A DNA stretch of 64,000 nt from JANWXD01 sp035575135 (GTDB taxonomy: Bacteria > Acidobacteriota > Terriglobia > Bryobacterales > Bryobacteraceae). The stretch lies in contig DATLYE010000005.1 of assembly GCA_035575135.1 (NCBI GenBank), positions 1 through 64,000 on the forward strand. Reading direction: 5' to 3'. Under the pieces are notes generated by a model, which was given only the letters and a program-made list of their open reading frames with translations, was not told where the DNA came from and did not search any database. The position numbers and the translations under genes were made by a program. Shown here in pieces: positions 55,641 to 64,000 of the stretch. Every line of letters starts with the position of its first letter. Position 1 is the first letter of the stretch.

Positions 55641-57298
55641 TGCGCCGCCATTCTATCACGGGGGGCTGCGAGGACTACGCTCGAGAGCGAGTCCCGGAAC
55701 AGAACCTGAAGTCTGCGGCGGGCGATGAGGGCATGGTCCTGGCTCAGGAGCACGTAGAAGGCAGCGTCCTGATCGGCGCCCTCGCGGGTGATCGGGGCCA
55801 TCCACTCCATCCGCCACAGTTTGCGGTAGAAGTTGAGGCTCGGCTCAAGAAACGGGGTTGCCGCCACGCGCACGGGCGGCGCAACGGGCGGGCCCTGCGT
55901 GCGGAGAATCGCGGCAACCGTCTTGGTACTGGCGTCGTATCGCCACTCCGTGTAGTGGCGGGTTTGAAGAAAGAGCAGGTACTGGGACATCAGAGCGAGG
56001 GATGCGGTCCAAGCGGGAATCGCGATCCAGCGAGCCAACCGCCGCCCGTCGGAGAGGCGCCATACGATGAGCGTAGAAAGCGTCACCAGCACGATCAGAT
56101 ACAGACCTGTGCGCCCGTGGGGATACGGCAGGCCGAAAAAGCGGCGGGCCGGCACGAGCAATCCCAAGGCTCCCAGCAGCGCTCCGCCCGCAAACAGATG
56201 CAACCGGAGCGCAGTCGCCGCCCCGGCCGTCGAGTTGCGGGCGATCGAGCGCCACACGGCGGCAAGCCAGGTCGCCGCAGCCGACGCAAGAAGAGCCGGC
56301 ACGAGGAGCCACTGCACGAATTCCAGCTCCGCCCGCACCCAGGGAGTCTCCGCCGAGGGGGCCCAGGGCTTGGGATGTGGGAACAACGATAGAGCGACAA
56401 GCGTCCTGAGGCTTTCTGCAAGCCGGAGATGGCCGACGTAGAAGTGCTCGCGCCGGGCGTGCACCAAAGGCATGACGAGGATCACAAAGGCGATGACGAG
56501 GCCCGGAATCACAAAGCATTCCACCGCCATCCGCCACCGCTTTCCCGCCGCGCGCCGGTCGGTGAGCAGAACCGCCAGGAAGACCAGGGCTGCGGGCACG
56601 GACGGAAACGCAAACGTCAGGTTCGCCGCAACTGACAAGGCCAGGCCCGCGGAGGCGCGGTAGGCCAGCTTCTCGGACGGCGCCTCCGTCCAGAGCCACA
56701 TCTGCTCGAGCGCCCACAGGAAAAAAGCCAGGGCAAGCCCGTAACCGCGCGCCCCAGACAGGAAGTCCAGCACGAGGGGATTCAGCGTGAGCAGGCCGAC
56801 ACCGAGCACCAGGCGGGGGCTCGGGCCAAAGAGTCTGCGGCACAGGCGGAGCACGACAGTGAGGTACAAGACGGCTCCGCCGAGCGCCGGCAGTCGCAGG
56901 GTGAACGCCGAGACTCCAAAGAGCGTGACGGAGATCTTCTGCAAAATGGCGTACAGCACGTGGTGGCTGGCGTCGTAGTGGTTGAACAGCTTTGCCGGGT
57001 GCGAGGAAACGAACAGGTCGTAGGCGAAGGCCTCGTCCCCGGTGACGGATTGCGTCAAACCACGCCACAGGCTCACGGAAAACACGAACAGCGCCAACAG
57101 CCGTGCGGCGAACTGATTTGGATCCACAGGCTTCAAGGCGTTTCGCGCCGCCCTCTCGAAGAGCAGCCGAGACGGAGCGCTCCACTGGTTCGGATTTACA
57201 GGCTTCAAGGCGTTCCGCGAGAACGGTGTTGACCAAAGAGAACGATAGCCGGTGGATCCGTCCACATCGCCTGCCCCCGGAGAGCGGCGCCGGGCCAT
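55637..57298 (-). CDS. Polytopic GT39-like membrane protein
   Basis: A protein of up to 553 residues with about ten transmembrane segments. Its first loop contains SVTGDEAFAYDLF, with the D-E pair expected in GT-C glycosyltransferases; a second acidic site is not obvious. The true start is uncertain. The first 65 residues translate a dispersed repeat (two copies of NALKPV.PNQ), and a GTG at 57085 just before the first hydrophobic segment may be the real start. Its stop overlaps the cupin start by 4 bp. Substrate unknown. Confidence 0.7.
   Translation of the reverse strand: MARRRSPGAGDVDGSTGYRSLWSTPFSRNALKPVNPNQWSAPSRLLFERAARNALKPVDPNQFAARLLALFVFSVSLWRGLTQSVTGDEAFAYDLFVSSHPAKLFNHYDASHHVLYAILQKISVTLFGVSAFTLRLPALGGAVLYLTVVLRLCRRLFGPSPRLVLGVGLLTLNPLVLDFLSGARGYGLALAFFLWALEQMWLWTEAPSEKLAYRASAGLALSVAANLTFAFPSVPAALVFLAVLLTDRRAAGKRWRMAVECFVIPGLVIAFVILVMPLVHARREHFYVGHLRLAESLRTLVALSLFPHPKPWAPSAETPWVRAELEFVQWLLVPALLASAAATWLAAVWRSIARNSTAGAATALRLHLFAGGALLGALGLLVPARRFFGLPYPHGRTGLYLIVLVTLSTLIVWRLSDGRRLARWIAIPAWTASLALMSQYLLFLQTRHYTEWRYDASTKTVAAILRTQGPPVAPPVRVAATPFLEPSLNFYRKLWRMEWMAPITREGADQDAAFYVLLSQDHALIARRRLQVLFRDSLSSVVLAAPRDRMAAQ
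57112..57219. repeat. Two copies of a 36-bp dispersed repeat, 72 bp apart
   Basis: ACTG.TT.GGAT..ACAGGC followed by TTCAAGGCGTT.CGCG occurs at 57112-57147 and 57184-57219. The sequence after the second copy (GGTGTTGACCAAAGAGAACG) resembles the GTGTTGACCAAACGAACC part of the tandem repeat upstream of cas6, so both may belong to one dispersed repeat family. It lies at the 5' end of the GT39-like ORF. Confidence 0.7.
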
Positions 57299-57416
57299 CG
57301 CGCCCGTTCAAGGCCGGAGGTGGTGCTCCGATTCTGCCGCCTGCTCCTTGGCGGAGCGGCGCTCTGGCCGGAGACCAATTAGGATATCATGTGACTTTGC
57401 GCGTCCCGGAGGTCCC

Positions 57417-58172
57417 ATGAAAGGTGTTGTGCTGGCTGGAGGGACCGGCAGCCGGCTCTATCCGCTGACCAAGATCACCAACAAGCACTTGCTGCCGGTT
57501 TACGACAAACCCATGATCTATTACCCGATCCAGACCCTCGTGGATGCCGGGATCCGTGAGATCCTGATCGTCACCGGGGGCAAGAACGCAGGAGATTTTC
57601 TGCGGCTGCTCGCCAACGGCAAGGAGTTCGGCCTGCGGCACCTGCACTACACCTACCAGGAGGGCGAGGGGGGTATCGCCGAGGCGCTGGCTCTGGCCGA
57701 ACACTTCGCCGACGGGGACAAGCTCTGCGTGATTCTGGGAGATAACATCATCGAGGGCACGATCCGCCCGGCGGTGGAAGCGTTCCGGCAGCAGCCGCGC
57801 GGCGCCAAGATTCTGCTCAAGGAAGTTCCCGACGCCGAGCGGTTCGGGGTCGCCGAAATTGACGGCGATCGCATCCTTTCCATCGAGGAGAAGCCGAAGC
57901 GGCCGCGCTCCAATTACGCCGTGACAGGCATCTATATGTACGACAACACGGTGTTCGACAAAATCCGCGCGCTGGTACCTTCCGAGCGGGGCGAGCTGGA
58001 AATCACCGACGTCAACAACGCCTACATCCGGGAAGGGACCATGACCTTCGCTTTCCTGGAAGGCTGGTGGACGGACGCCGGCACGTTCGATTCTCTGCTG
58101 CGCGCTGCCAATCTTGTGGTGCAGTCACGCCGCCGGGCTGCGGAGCCGGTGGCGGCGAGCGCCGAGCGATAG
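57417..58172 (+). CDS. rmlA: Glucose-1-phosphate thymidylyltransferase (short form)
   Basis: This enzyme makes dTDP-glucose from glucose-1-phosphate and dTTP, the entry to dTDP-rhamnose. The sugar-nucleotide signature KGVVLAGGTGSRLYPLTKITNKHLLPVYDKPMI is split over the first 33 residues, followed by VILGDNI, EEKPKRPRSNYAVTGIY and GWWTDAGTFDSL. At 251 residues it is the short type. The ATG at 57417 has GGAGG 5-6 nt upstream. It is the first gene of the polysaccharide operon, divergent from the GT39-like gene. Confidence 0.95.
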   Translation: MKGVVLAGGTGSRLYPLTKITNKHLLPVYDKPMIYYPIQTLVDAGIREILIVTGGKNAGDFLRLLANGKEFGLRHLHYTYQEGEGGIAEALALAEHFADGDKLCVILGDNIIEGTIRPAVEAFRQQPRGAKILLKEVPDAERFGVAEIDGDRILSIEEKPKRPRSNYAVTGIYMYDNTVFDKIRALVPSERGELEITDVNNAYIREGTMTFAFLEGWWTDAGTFDSLLRAANLVVQSRRRAAEPVAASAER

Positions 58173-58256
58173 GTCGTGGCACGCGTGTCGGTCGCACAAC
58201 CTGTTCCGCTGCTTTCAGGGGAACTCGCGCTGCCTTCGTGCGAGAGAGGGATCGGC

Positions 58257-58748
58257 ATGGTCATCCAGCATCCGCAGGATCCGGGCCTGATCGGCGGCGT
58301 GCGCGTGGAGCCGTGCGTACTCCATCCGGACGACCGCGGTTACTTTCTGGAGGTGATCCGTGCCGGTCAAGGACTGGTTGCCTCCTACGCCCCCGCGAGC
58401 ACTCAGGTCTCGGCCTCTCTAAGTTACCCCGGGGTGATCAAGGCCTTTCACTATCACGTGCGGCAGACCGATTGCTGGATTCCGGCGGCGGGGATGCTCC
58501 AGGTGGCCCTGATGGACCTGCGCCGGGGTTCGGCAACGTTTGGCGTGCGGAACACGCTGTACGTCGGCGTGCTGCGGCCGTGGCGCCTGCTTATCCCCCC
58601 GGGGGTGGCGCACGGCTACAAGGTCATCGGCCGGGAGCCCGCCGTACTCGTCTATGTTACGGACCGGTTTTACGATCCTGCCGACGAGGGCCGTATCCCG
58701 TACGATCACGCCGGAATCAATTACGACTGGGAGCTACAGCACAAATGA
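58257..58748 (+). CDS. rmlC: dTDP-4-dehydrorhamnose 3,5-epimerase family protein
   Basis: A cupin-type epimerase of the RmlC family. PDDRGYFLEVIR and the active-site H in IKAFHYHVRQTDCW are visible, and the C-terminal PPGVAHGYKVIG and TDRFYDPADEGRIPYDH match the family. The preferred start is ATG at 58257 with GAGGGA 8 nt upstream, giving 163 residues. A GTG at 58176, 3 bp after rmlA, would give 190 residues and cannot be excluded. It is followed by rmlB with a 4-bp overlap. Confidence 0.9.
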   Translation: MVIQHPQDPGLIGGVRVEPCVLHPDDRGYFLEVIRAGQGLVASYAPASTQVSASLSYPGVIKAFHYHVRQTDCWIPAAGMLQVALMDLRRGSATFGVRNTLYVGVLRPWRLLIPPGVAHGYKVIGREPAVLVYVTDRFYDPADEGRIPYDHAGINYDWELQHK

Positions 58749-59782
58749 GAGTGCTGGTGACGGGCGGTGCAGGTTTTATCGGATCGGCGTTCATCCGCCT
58801 GCTGCTGGCCGAGGATTCCACGGCTGAGATTGTCAATCTGGACAAGCTCACCTATGCCGGGAATCTGGAGAACCTCGCGGAAGTGGCGTCGCATCCCCGC
58901 TATCGGTTTGTCCGGGGCGATATCCTGGATGCCGCGCTGCTTGATTCTCTCCTGGCGGACTGGCCGGCGGAGATAGTGATCAACTTCGCGGCTGAATCGC
59001 ACGTGGACCGCAGTATCCTCGCGCCGGATCCTGCGTTTCAGACCAACCTGGGCGGCACGTTCACGCTTCTCGAAGTCGCGCGCCGCCGGGGCGTGAAACG
59101 GTTTATTCAAGTCTCGACGGATGAAGTATACGGAAGCTTGCCGGAGCCGGTGACGGCACGAGAAGATTTTCCCCTCAACCCGAGCAGCCCCTATGCGGCT
59201 TCCAAGGCCGGAGCCGACCTCCTCGCGCTCTCTTACTTCACGACTTACCGAACGCCGGTGATTGTTACGCGAGCCTCCAACAACTACGGGCCGTATCAGT
59301 TTCCGGAGAAACTGATTCCGTTAATGATCACGAATGCTTTGGAGGACCGCCCGCTTCCGATTTACGGAGACGGCCTGCAGGTGCGGGACTGGCTTTTTGT
59401 GGAGGACCACTGCCGCGCGATTCTGCGCGTGATGCAGCGCGGGCGGGAGGGCGAGATCTATAACATCGGCGGCAACTGTTCCCTGACGAACCGGGAGGTC
59501 GTACGCCGCATCCTGGCCGTTCTCGGCAAACCGGAAAGTCTGATGGTTCACGTGGAAGACCGCCCGGGGCACGACCGGCGCTACGCTCTTTCCAGCGAAA
59601 AGATCCAGCGCGAGACCGGGTGGGCGCCGGAAACGGGATTCGAGGAAGGCCTCGAGCGAACCATTGTCTGGTACCAGCAGCACCCGCACTGGGTCCGCCG
59701 CGTGAGGTCGGGTGAGTATCGTGAGTACTACGCCCGCAATTACGAGCGCCGCGAGGAGGAGCTGGCACGGCTGCGGCCATGA
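58745..59782 (+). CDS. rmlB: dTDP-glucose 4,6-dehydratase
   Basis: A short-chain dehydrogenase-type enzyme of 345 residues. The NAD motif is VTGGAGFIGS at the start, and the catalytic elements are STDEVYG and SPYAASKAGAD (Y-x3-K). SNNYGPYQFPEKLIP and YGDGLQVRDWLFVEDH are typical of RmlB. It turns dTDP-glucose into the 4-keto-6-deoxy intermediate that RmlC acts on. Its start overlaps rmlC and its stop overlaps the next glycosyltransferase by 4 bp. No rmlD was found up to the window end. Confidence 0.96.
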   Translation: MRVLVTGGAGFIGSAFIRLLLAEDSTAEIVNLDKLTYAGNLENLAEVASHPRYRFVRGDILDAALLDSLLADWPAEIVINFAAESHVDRSILAPDPAFQTNLGGTFTLLEVARRRGVKRFIQVSTDEVYGSLPEPVTAREDFPLNPSSPYAASKAGADLLALSYFTTYRTPVIVTRASNNYGPYQFPEKLIPLMITNALEDRPLPIYGDGLQVRDWLFVEDHCRAILRVMQRGREGEIYNIGGNCSLTNREVVRRILAVLGKPESLMVHVEDRPGHDRRYALSSEKIQRETGWAPETGFEEGLERTIVWYQQHPHWVRRVRSGEYREYYARNYERREEELARLRP

Positions 59783-60846
59783 GGGTGGCGATTGACGCCA
59801 CACCGCTGTCGCTTTCAAGCGGCGGACTGGCCCGCTACACGCAAGAATTGAGCTGCGCGCTGGCGACCACGTTTCCCGAGGACACGTATCTTCTGGTCTC
59901 CGACCAGCCGCTGCGCTCGCCGCCCGGCGCCCCGGAAAATCTCCATTGCCTTGGCGGCCCGCAGAACCGGTGGGAGCGGCGCTGGTGGCTGTGGGGGCTT
60001 GAGCGGACGCTGGAACGGAACCGCGCGGAACTGTTTCACGGCACCCATTTCGAGGCACCGCTGCTTCCCCGGCGCCCCGCCGTGGTCACGGTGCATGACC
60101 TCTCCCCGTGGATGGACGCCTCCTGGCAACCCGGTGCGCGCCGGGTGCGGCGCCGGGCGCCGCTGGTTCTGGGCTTGCGGCTGGCCGTGATGTTCATCAC
60201 GCCGACAGAAGCCATCCGGAAACAGGTGATGGAGCGCTTCCGGATCCCTGCCGCCGGCGTCGTCGCCGTGCCACTGGCGGCGGCGCCGTGTTTCCGGCCT
60301 GTGAGCGATGCGCGAGCGGAAAAAAGGTATTTCTTGCTGGTCGCCACGCTCGAGCCGCGCAAGAACATCGAAACCGCCCTTGCGGCCTGGAGGCTCCTGC
60401 GGCAGCGATTCGGCGTCGAAATGCTGCTTGCCGGGCGGCGGCGTGACGATCAGCCGGCGCCGCCGGCGGAACCGGGCCTGCAATGGCTGGGCGAGGTTTC
60501 CGACCAAGAGCTGGCAGGTCTGTATTCGGGTGCGGCCGCCCTGCTGTACCCATCCCTTTACGAAGGCTTCGGTCTGCCCGTCCTGGAGGCCATGCAGTGC
60601 GGGACTCCGGTCATCGCCTCGCGGATTCCGGCTATCTCCGAGGTGGCGCAGGAGGCGGCGGTGTTAGTGGATCCGCGCGATGTCCGGGCCTGGGCCGAGG
60701 CGATGGAGGCAGTGCTGACGCGGCCGGAATGGGCCGCGGAACTCAGAGATCGAGGCTTAGCACGGGCCGCTGAGTTTTCCTGGCGCCGCACGGCGCGGCT
60801 GACGCGCGAGGTGTACCAGGAGGCGCATCGGCGGTTTTATGGCTGA
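59779..60846 (+). CDS. Glycosyltransferase family 4
   Basis: A 355-residue GT-B enzyme. The N-terminal domain has LSLSSGGLARYTQEL and VTVHDLSPWMD. The C-terminal donor-binding domain has FLLVATLEPRKNIETAL and the E-x7-E motif in EGFGLPVLEAMQCGTPVIAS, then ISEVAQEAA. These are typical of GT4 mannosyl- or rhamnosyl-type transferases. It starts by a 4-bp overlap with rmlB, so a dTDP-sugar donor such as dTDP-rhamnose is plausible but inferred. Confidence 0.93.
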   Translation: MRVAIDATPLSLSSGGLARYTQELSCALATTFPEDTYLLVSDQPLRSPPGAPENLHCLGGPQNRWERRWWLWGLERTLERNRAELFHGTHFEAPLLPRRPAVVTVHDLSPWMDASWQPGARRVRRRAPLVLGLRLAVMFITPTEAIRKQVMERFRIPAAGVVAVPLAAAPCFRPVSDARAEKRYFLLVATLEPRKNIETALAAWRLLRQRFGVEMLLAGRRRDDQPAPPAEPGLQWLGEVSDQELAGLYSGAAALLYPSLYEGFGLPVLEAMQCGTPVIASRIPAISEVAQEAAVLVDPRDVRAWAEAMEAVLTRPEWAAELRDRGLARAAEFSWRRTARLTREVYQEAHRRFYG

Positions 60847-62020
60847 CCGGGCGCTGATTCTGGCACCGGAACCGCCCTATCCTCTGGTGGGCGGGGGAGC
60901 ATACCGCACCGCTTCCATTGTCGAGTACCTGGGGCGCCGCTACGAGACCGATCTGGTGGTGTTCTGCGAAGAGGGATCGCCCGATCCTTGCCGGGCGATT
61001 CCCCGAGGCCTGGTCCGCCGCACCCACATCATCCGGTTGCCGCGCCATTCCAAGATTCTCCCGGCCCGGTTCGCACGCAATTTCGTGAGGTTGCTCCGGC
61101 GGAGGCCTCCGCTCAATGACCGATTCGGCGGCTTTCGGGACCACCTGCGGCGGGCCCTGCGCGGCCAATCCTACGCCCTGGCCGTCATCGAGCACTTCTG
61201 GTGTGCGGGATACTGCACGGAGGTGGCAAACGCAGCGCGAAGGGTGATCCTGAATCTGCACAACGTCGAATCCGCTCTGATGGAATCCTGCGCGGCCCTG
61301 GAAGCCGGCGCGCGGCGCCTGTTCTGGCGGCAGTTTGCGCGCCTGGCGCTCAGCCAAGAGCGTCAACTGCTGCCGCAGTTCGACCTGGTGCTCACTGCTT
61401 CGGAGACCGACGCGGAACGCATTGGTGCGATTGCACCGGGCGCGCGAGTCGCCGTGGTACCGAACACCATTCCACGGCGGCCCGCGCCCCATGTGGCCGA
61501 GCAAGAAGTGATCGTATTTTCGGGAAATCTCGAATACCCCCCCAACATTCACGCCGTGCGGTATTTTGCCTGCCGCGTTTGGCCGGTACTGCGCGCGCGG
61601 CGCCCCGGTCTGGTATGGAGGCTGGTCGGCCGCAACCCCGAAGCAGTACGGTCCCATCTCGCAGGGGATGCCCGCATCGAACTGACAGGTCCGGTGGAGG
61701 ATCCGCTGCCTTGGCTGGGAGCGGCGAAGGCCGTGGTGGTTCCCGTGCTCTCGGGCAGCGGCACCCGGGTGAAGATCCTGGAGGCTTGGGCTGCCGGACG
61801 CGCTGTGATCTCGACCTCGTTCGGCGCCGAAGGCCTTCCGGCGCGCCACGGGGAGCACCTGCTGGTAGCCGACGGGGCAGACTCCTTCCAGCAGGCGGTG
61901 CTCGAGGTCCTGGACAGGGAAGCTCTACGATGGCGACTGGGCCAGTGCGGGCGGCAACTCTATGAGAGAGAGTTTACATGGGAGTCGGCGTGGAAACGGC
62001 TTGCGGAGCTCGGGATTTAA
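60839..62020 (+). CDS. Glycosyltransferase family 4
   Basis: A 393-residue GT-B protein. The N-terminus ILAPEPPYPLVGGGAYRTAS, with its Gly-rich loop, and the C-terminal donor domain VIVFSGNLEYPPN ... LSGSGTRVKILEAWAAGRAVISTSFGAEGL define the family; the G-S-G-T-R-x-K-x-L-E block is the nucleotide-sugar site. It overlaps the preceding glycosyltransferase by 8 bp and is separated from the next by 44 bp. Confidence 0.9.
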   Translation: MADRALILAPEPPYPLVGGGAYRTASIVEYLGRRYETDLVVFCEEGSPDPCRAIPRGLVRRTHIIRLPRHSKILPARFARNFVRLLRRRPPLNDRFGGFRDHLRRALRGQSYALAVIEHFWCAGYCTEVANAARRVILNLHNVESALMESCAALEAGARRLFWRQFARLALSQERQLLPQFDLVLTASETDAERIGAIAPGARVAVVPNTIPRRPAPHVAEQEVIVFSGNLEYPPNIHAVRYFACRVWPVLRARRPGLVWRLVGRNPEAVRSHLAGDARIELTGPVEDPLPWLGAAKAVVVPVLSGSGTRVKILEAWAAGRAVISTSFGAEGLPARHGEHLLVADGADSFQQAVLEVLDREALRWRLGQCGRQLYEREFTWESAWKRLAELGI

Positions 62021-62064
62021 CGGGTAGTTCCGCCGCCGAGGCACTATACTGAAAAGACGACCGC

Positions 62065-63222
62065 ATGCTCTTTTCGGTGGATGCTCACGCGATCGGCCGC
62101 CATCTGACGGGGAACGAAGTATATATCCGAAACCTGGTGAGTCAGTTCGCCATTCTCGATCCGGACGCACATTTCCTGGCCTATCTTTCGGTGAACGACG
62201 CGGCGGGTTGGGTTCCGGAGCGGTTCCAGCGCCGGCGCGTGTCGCCCAATCCGTTCATCCGGCTCGGATGGGACCTGACGGCGCGGCTGTGGCGAGACCG
62301 ACCGGCGCTGGTTCACGTGCAATACACGGCCCCTCTGGGTTGTCCCGTACCGGTGGTGGTGACGGTGCACGACGTGAGTTTCCTGGAGCATCCGGAATTT
62401 TTCAGTCCGGCCCGCGCCATCCAGCTGCGCTGGAGCGTGGAACGGACGGTCCGGCGCGCAGCGAAGATTCTCACGGTGAGCGAGTTCTCGCGCCGCGCCA
62501 TTGAGAAGGCGTACGCGCCGCCGCCCGACAAAATCGTCGTGGCGCCGAACGCGGCTTCCGCCATTTTCCGCCCGCTGGACCGCCAGGCGGCGGCGGCCCG
62601 GGTATGGGCGCGGTTCGGGATCCCGTCCCCATTCCTGCTTACCGTGGGCGACCTGGTGCCGCGGAAGAATCACACAGGCTTGATCCGCGCCTTCTCAGCC
62701 ATGCTCCGGCACTGCCCCCGACTGCCGCACCATCTGGTGATCGCCGGTAAAGAGACGCGTTACGGCCGCAAGGTGCGGCGCGCCGCCCGCGAGTCCGGCG
62801 CGGCCGAGCGGATTCATTTCACCGGTTTTGTGAGCGACGAGGAGTTGCTCCAGCTATACAACGCGTGTGAGCTGTTTGTATTCCCTTCGCGGTATGAAGG
62901 GTTCGGTCTGCCTGTGCTCGAAGCCATGGCTTGCGGGCGTGCGGTGGTGTGTTCGAACGCTTCGGCCCTTCCCGAGGTCGCCGACGCGGCGGCCATCCTG
63001 GTGGACCCTCAGGATCCGGACGACATCGCACGCGCCATGCTGGACGTGCTGCTCGACCATGAACTGCGGCTACGCCTGGAGAGGCTGGCGCTCCAGCGCG
63101 CGGCGCAGTTCAGCTGGCGCAAGACTGCCGAGCGGACCCTGGAGGTTTACTACGAAGTGGCGGGCGCTTCTGCCACGGTGGCGGCCGAGAAGATGTCGCG
63201 GATGTCCGTAGCCTGCCAATGA
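62065..63222 (+). CDS. Glycosyltransferase family 4
   Basis: A 385-residue GT-B protein. The acceptor domain shows VDAHAIGRHLTGNEVYIRNL and VVTVHDVSFLEHPEFFS. The donor domain shows LLTVGDLVPRKNHTGLIRAF and EGFGLPVLEAMACGRAVVCSN with the E-x7-E pair, then LPEVADAAAI. It resembles mannosyltransferases of the WbaZ type, but the sugar is not certain. It is the third glycosyltransferase of the operon; its stop overlaps the next start by 4 bp. Confidence 0.93.
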   Translation: MLFSVDAHAIGRHLTGNEVYIRNLVSQFAILDPDAHFLAYLSVNDAAGWVPERFQRRRVSPNPFIRLGWDLTARLWRDRPALVHVQYTAPLGCPVPVVVTVHDVSFLEHPEFFSPARAIQLRWSVERTVRRAAKILTVSEFSRRAIEKAYAPPPDKIVVAPNAASAIFRPLDRQAAAARVWARFGIPSPFLLTVGDLVPRKNHTGLIRAFSAMLRHCPRLPHHLVIAGKETRYGRKVRRAARESGAAERIHFTGFVSDEELLQLYNACELFVFPSRYEGFGLPVLEAMACGRAVVCSNASALPEVADAAAILVDPQDPDDIARAMLDVLLDHELRLRLERLALQRAAQFSWRKTAERTLEVYYEVAGASATVAAEKMSRMSVACQ

Positions 63223-63932
63223 AACGCCTCTGGATGGCCGTGGCACTGCTGGCCGCCGGCTGGGCGCAGGCCGAGAAGGAACCGCCGGCCGACGGAGAGA
63301 TCCTCCGGTACAGCGTCAACTGGCCGAGCGGCTTGCCGCTCGGGGAAAGTGAGTTCCGGGCCGTCAAAGTCGTCTCCGCAGGAGAGCCGGCCTCCGGCCG
63401 CTGGCAGTTCAGCATGAGTCTGGAAGCCGGCCTGCCCGCGTTCGAAGTTTCCGACCAGTACCGTTCGGTAGCATCGCCGGATCTTTGTTCGCTCGAGTTT
63501 GAAAAGCACTCGCGGCACGGCAAGCGCAAAGCCGACGAACGCACCGTCTTTGACGCCGATCGCGGAGCCGCCACGCGGCAGACGCTCGGCGGCGGCGGCA
63601 AGTCGCAACTGACCATCCCGCAGTGCCCCAAGGACGCTCTGGCCTTCCTGTACTTTTTGCGGCGCGAGCTCAGCCGCGGCCGCCTTCCCGGACCGCAGAC
63701 GATTCTCTTTGGGGCGCCGTATCAGATCCGGCTGGAGTACGGGGGCCGGCAAATGGTCCGCATCCATGACGAGCGCCTGGAGGCGGACCGCATCGTGGCG
63801 TCGGTGGCGGGGAAAGCCTCGCAGGTCACCTTCGAGCTGTTCTTCTCCACGGATCGTGCGCGAACGCCGCTGCTCGTGCGCGTCCCCTTCCCTCTGGGAA
63901 GCTTCACGATGGAACTGTTGCGAGAGCCGTGA
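63219..63932 (+). CDS. Exported DUF3108-like protein
   Basis: A 237-residue protein with a signal peptide (LWMAVALLAAGWAQAE). The mature part has the DUF3108 pattern: ILRYSVNWPSGLPLGESEFRA near the start, SRHGKRKADERTVFDADRG in the middle, and CPKDALAFLYFLR. Such proteins are periplasmic and beta-rich with unknown function, and are often found with envelope genes. It overlaps the preceding glycosyltransferase by 4 bp, so it is probably the last or a middle gene of the surface-polysaccharide operon. Confidence 0.82.
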   Translation: MKRLWMAVALLAAGWAQAEKEPPADGEILRYSVNWPSGLPLGESEFRAVKVVSAGEPASGRWQFSMSLEAGLPAFEVSDQYRSVASPDLCSLEFEKHSRHGKRKADERTVFDADRGAATRQTLGGGGKSQLTIPQCPKDALAFLYFLRRELSRGRLPGPQTILFGAPYQIRLEYGGRQMVRIHDERLEADRIVASVAGKASQVTFELFFSTDRARTPLLVRVPFPLGSFTMELLREP

Positions 63933-63982
63933 GACCGAGAACGCCCCCGGCGCGGTATGCTGAATCCGCTTCCTTTTGAACG

Positions 63983-64000
63983 ATGCGCGTGGCCCTGGTA
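63983..64000 (+). CDS. Possible start of a further gene, cut by the window end
   Basis: An ATG 50 bp after the DUF3108 stop opens a frame MRVALV that runs off the window. The opening resembles the first strand of a GT4 or Rossmann protein, as in its neighbours, but six residues are too few to decide. Confidence 0.3.

Overview
The window is GC-rich DNA from an acidobacterium, most likely of the Bryobacter/Solibacter lineage. This is inferred from the mix of gene families: an SBBP-type beta-propeller protein, a VWFA-related acidobacterial protein, twin-arginine Gfo/Idh/MocA and oligogalacturonate-lyase-like proteins, several polytopic GT39-like membrane proteins and FG-GAP proteins. No rRNA or tRNA gene was seen.

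Layout. 0-3.2 kb: the end of a family-4 glycosyltransferase, a prepilin peptidase and a secreted SBBP beta-propeller protein. 3.2-28.3 kb: a very large type III-A CRISPR-Cas locus. Read on the minus strand its order is cas6, a NE0113-type CARF gene, cas10/csm1, csm2, csm3, csm4, csm5, a 12.5-kb CRISPR array (by hand count 179 repeat positions, one truncated), a trailer with six decayed repeats, a small Cys-rich ORF, cas2, cas1, a second degenerate cas1 and a second cas2. A CARF-HEPN (Cas02710-type) gene converges on the far end. Cas6 should cut the precursor at the repeat to leave an ATTGAGAC handle. Csm2-5 with Cas10 would form the RNA-guided effector. Cas10 keeps both its HD and GGDD motifs, so it should make cyclic oligoadenylate. 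The two CARF proteins would respond to that signal, one as a HEPN ribonuclease and one possibly as a ring nuclease.

28.3-28.8 kb is a gene-free stretch with a tandem repeat of about 118 bp. 28.8-35 kb: uppS-cdsA (envelope lipids), an RRM RNA-binding protein, a diheme cytochrome c, an FAH-family protein, an isolated nuoB, pgeF and a DksA/TraR zinc-finger protein. 35-43.2 kb: two polytopic glycosyltransferase-like proteins, a lipoprotein, a molybdopterin oxidoreductase, glmU and a hypothetical gene. 43.4-57.3 kb: a Nal1-like serine protease next to a PrcB-like protein, a Gfo/Idh/MocA oxidoreductase, malic enzyme maeB, a tandem pair of paralogous coiled-coil membrane proteins, a VWA protein, an oligogalacturonate-lyase-like propeller, an FG-GAP protein, a cupin and another GT39-like protein. 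57.4 kb to the end: a surface-polysaccharide operon (rmlA, rmlC, rmlB, three family-4 glycosyltransferases, a DUF3108 protein) with several 4-bp start/stop overlaps and no rmlD in view.

The most interesting part is the CRISPR locus. It has duplicated adaptation genes with one apparently dead Cas1, an array with almost no leader between it and csm5, fossil repeats keeping the array period in the trailer, spacers that re-sample the same protospacers with shifts and point differences, and several spacers that are perfect stem-loops.
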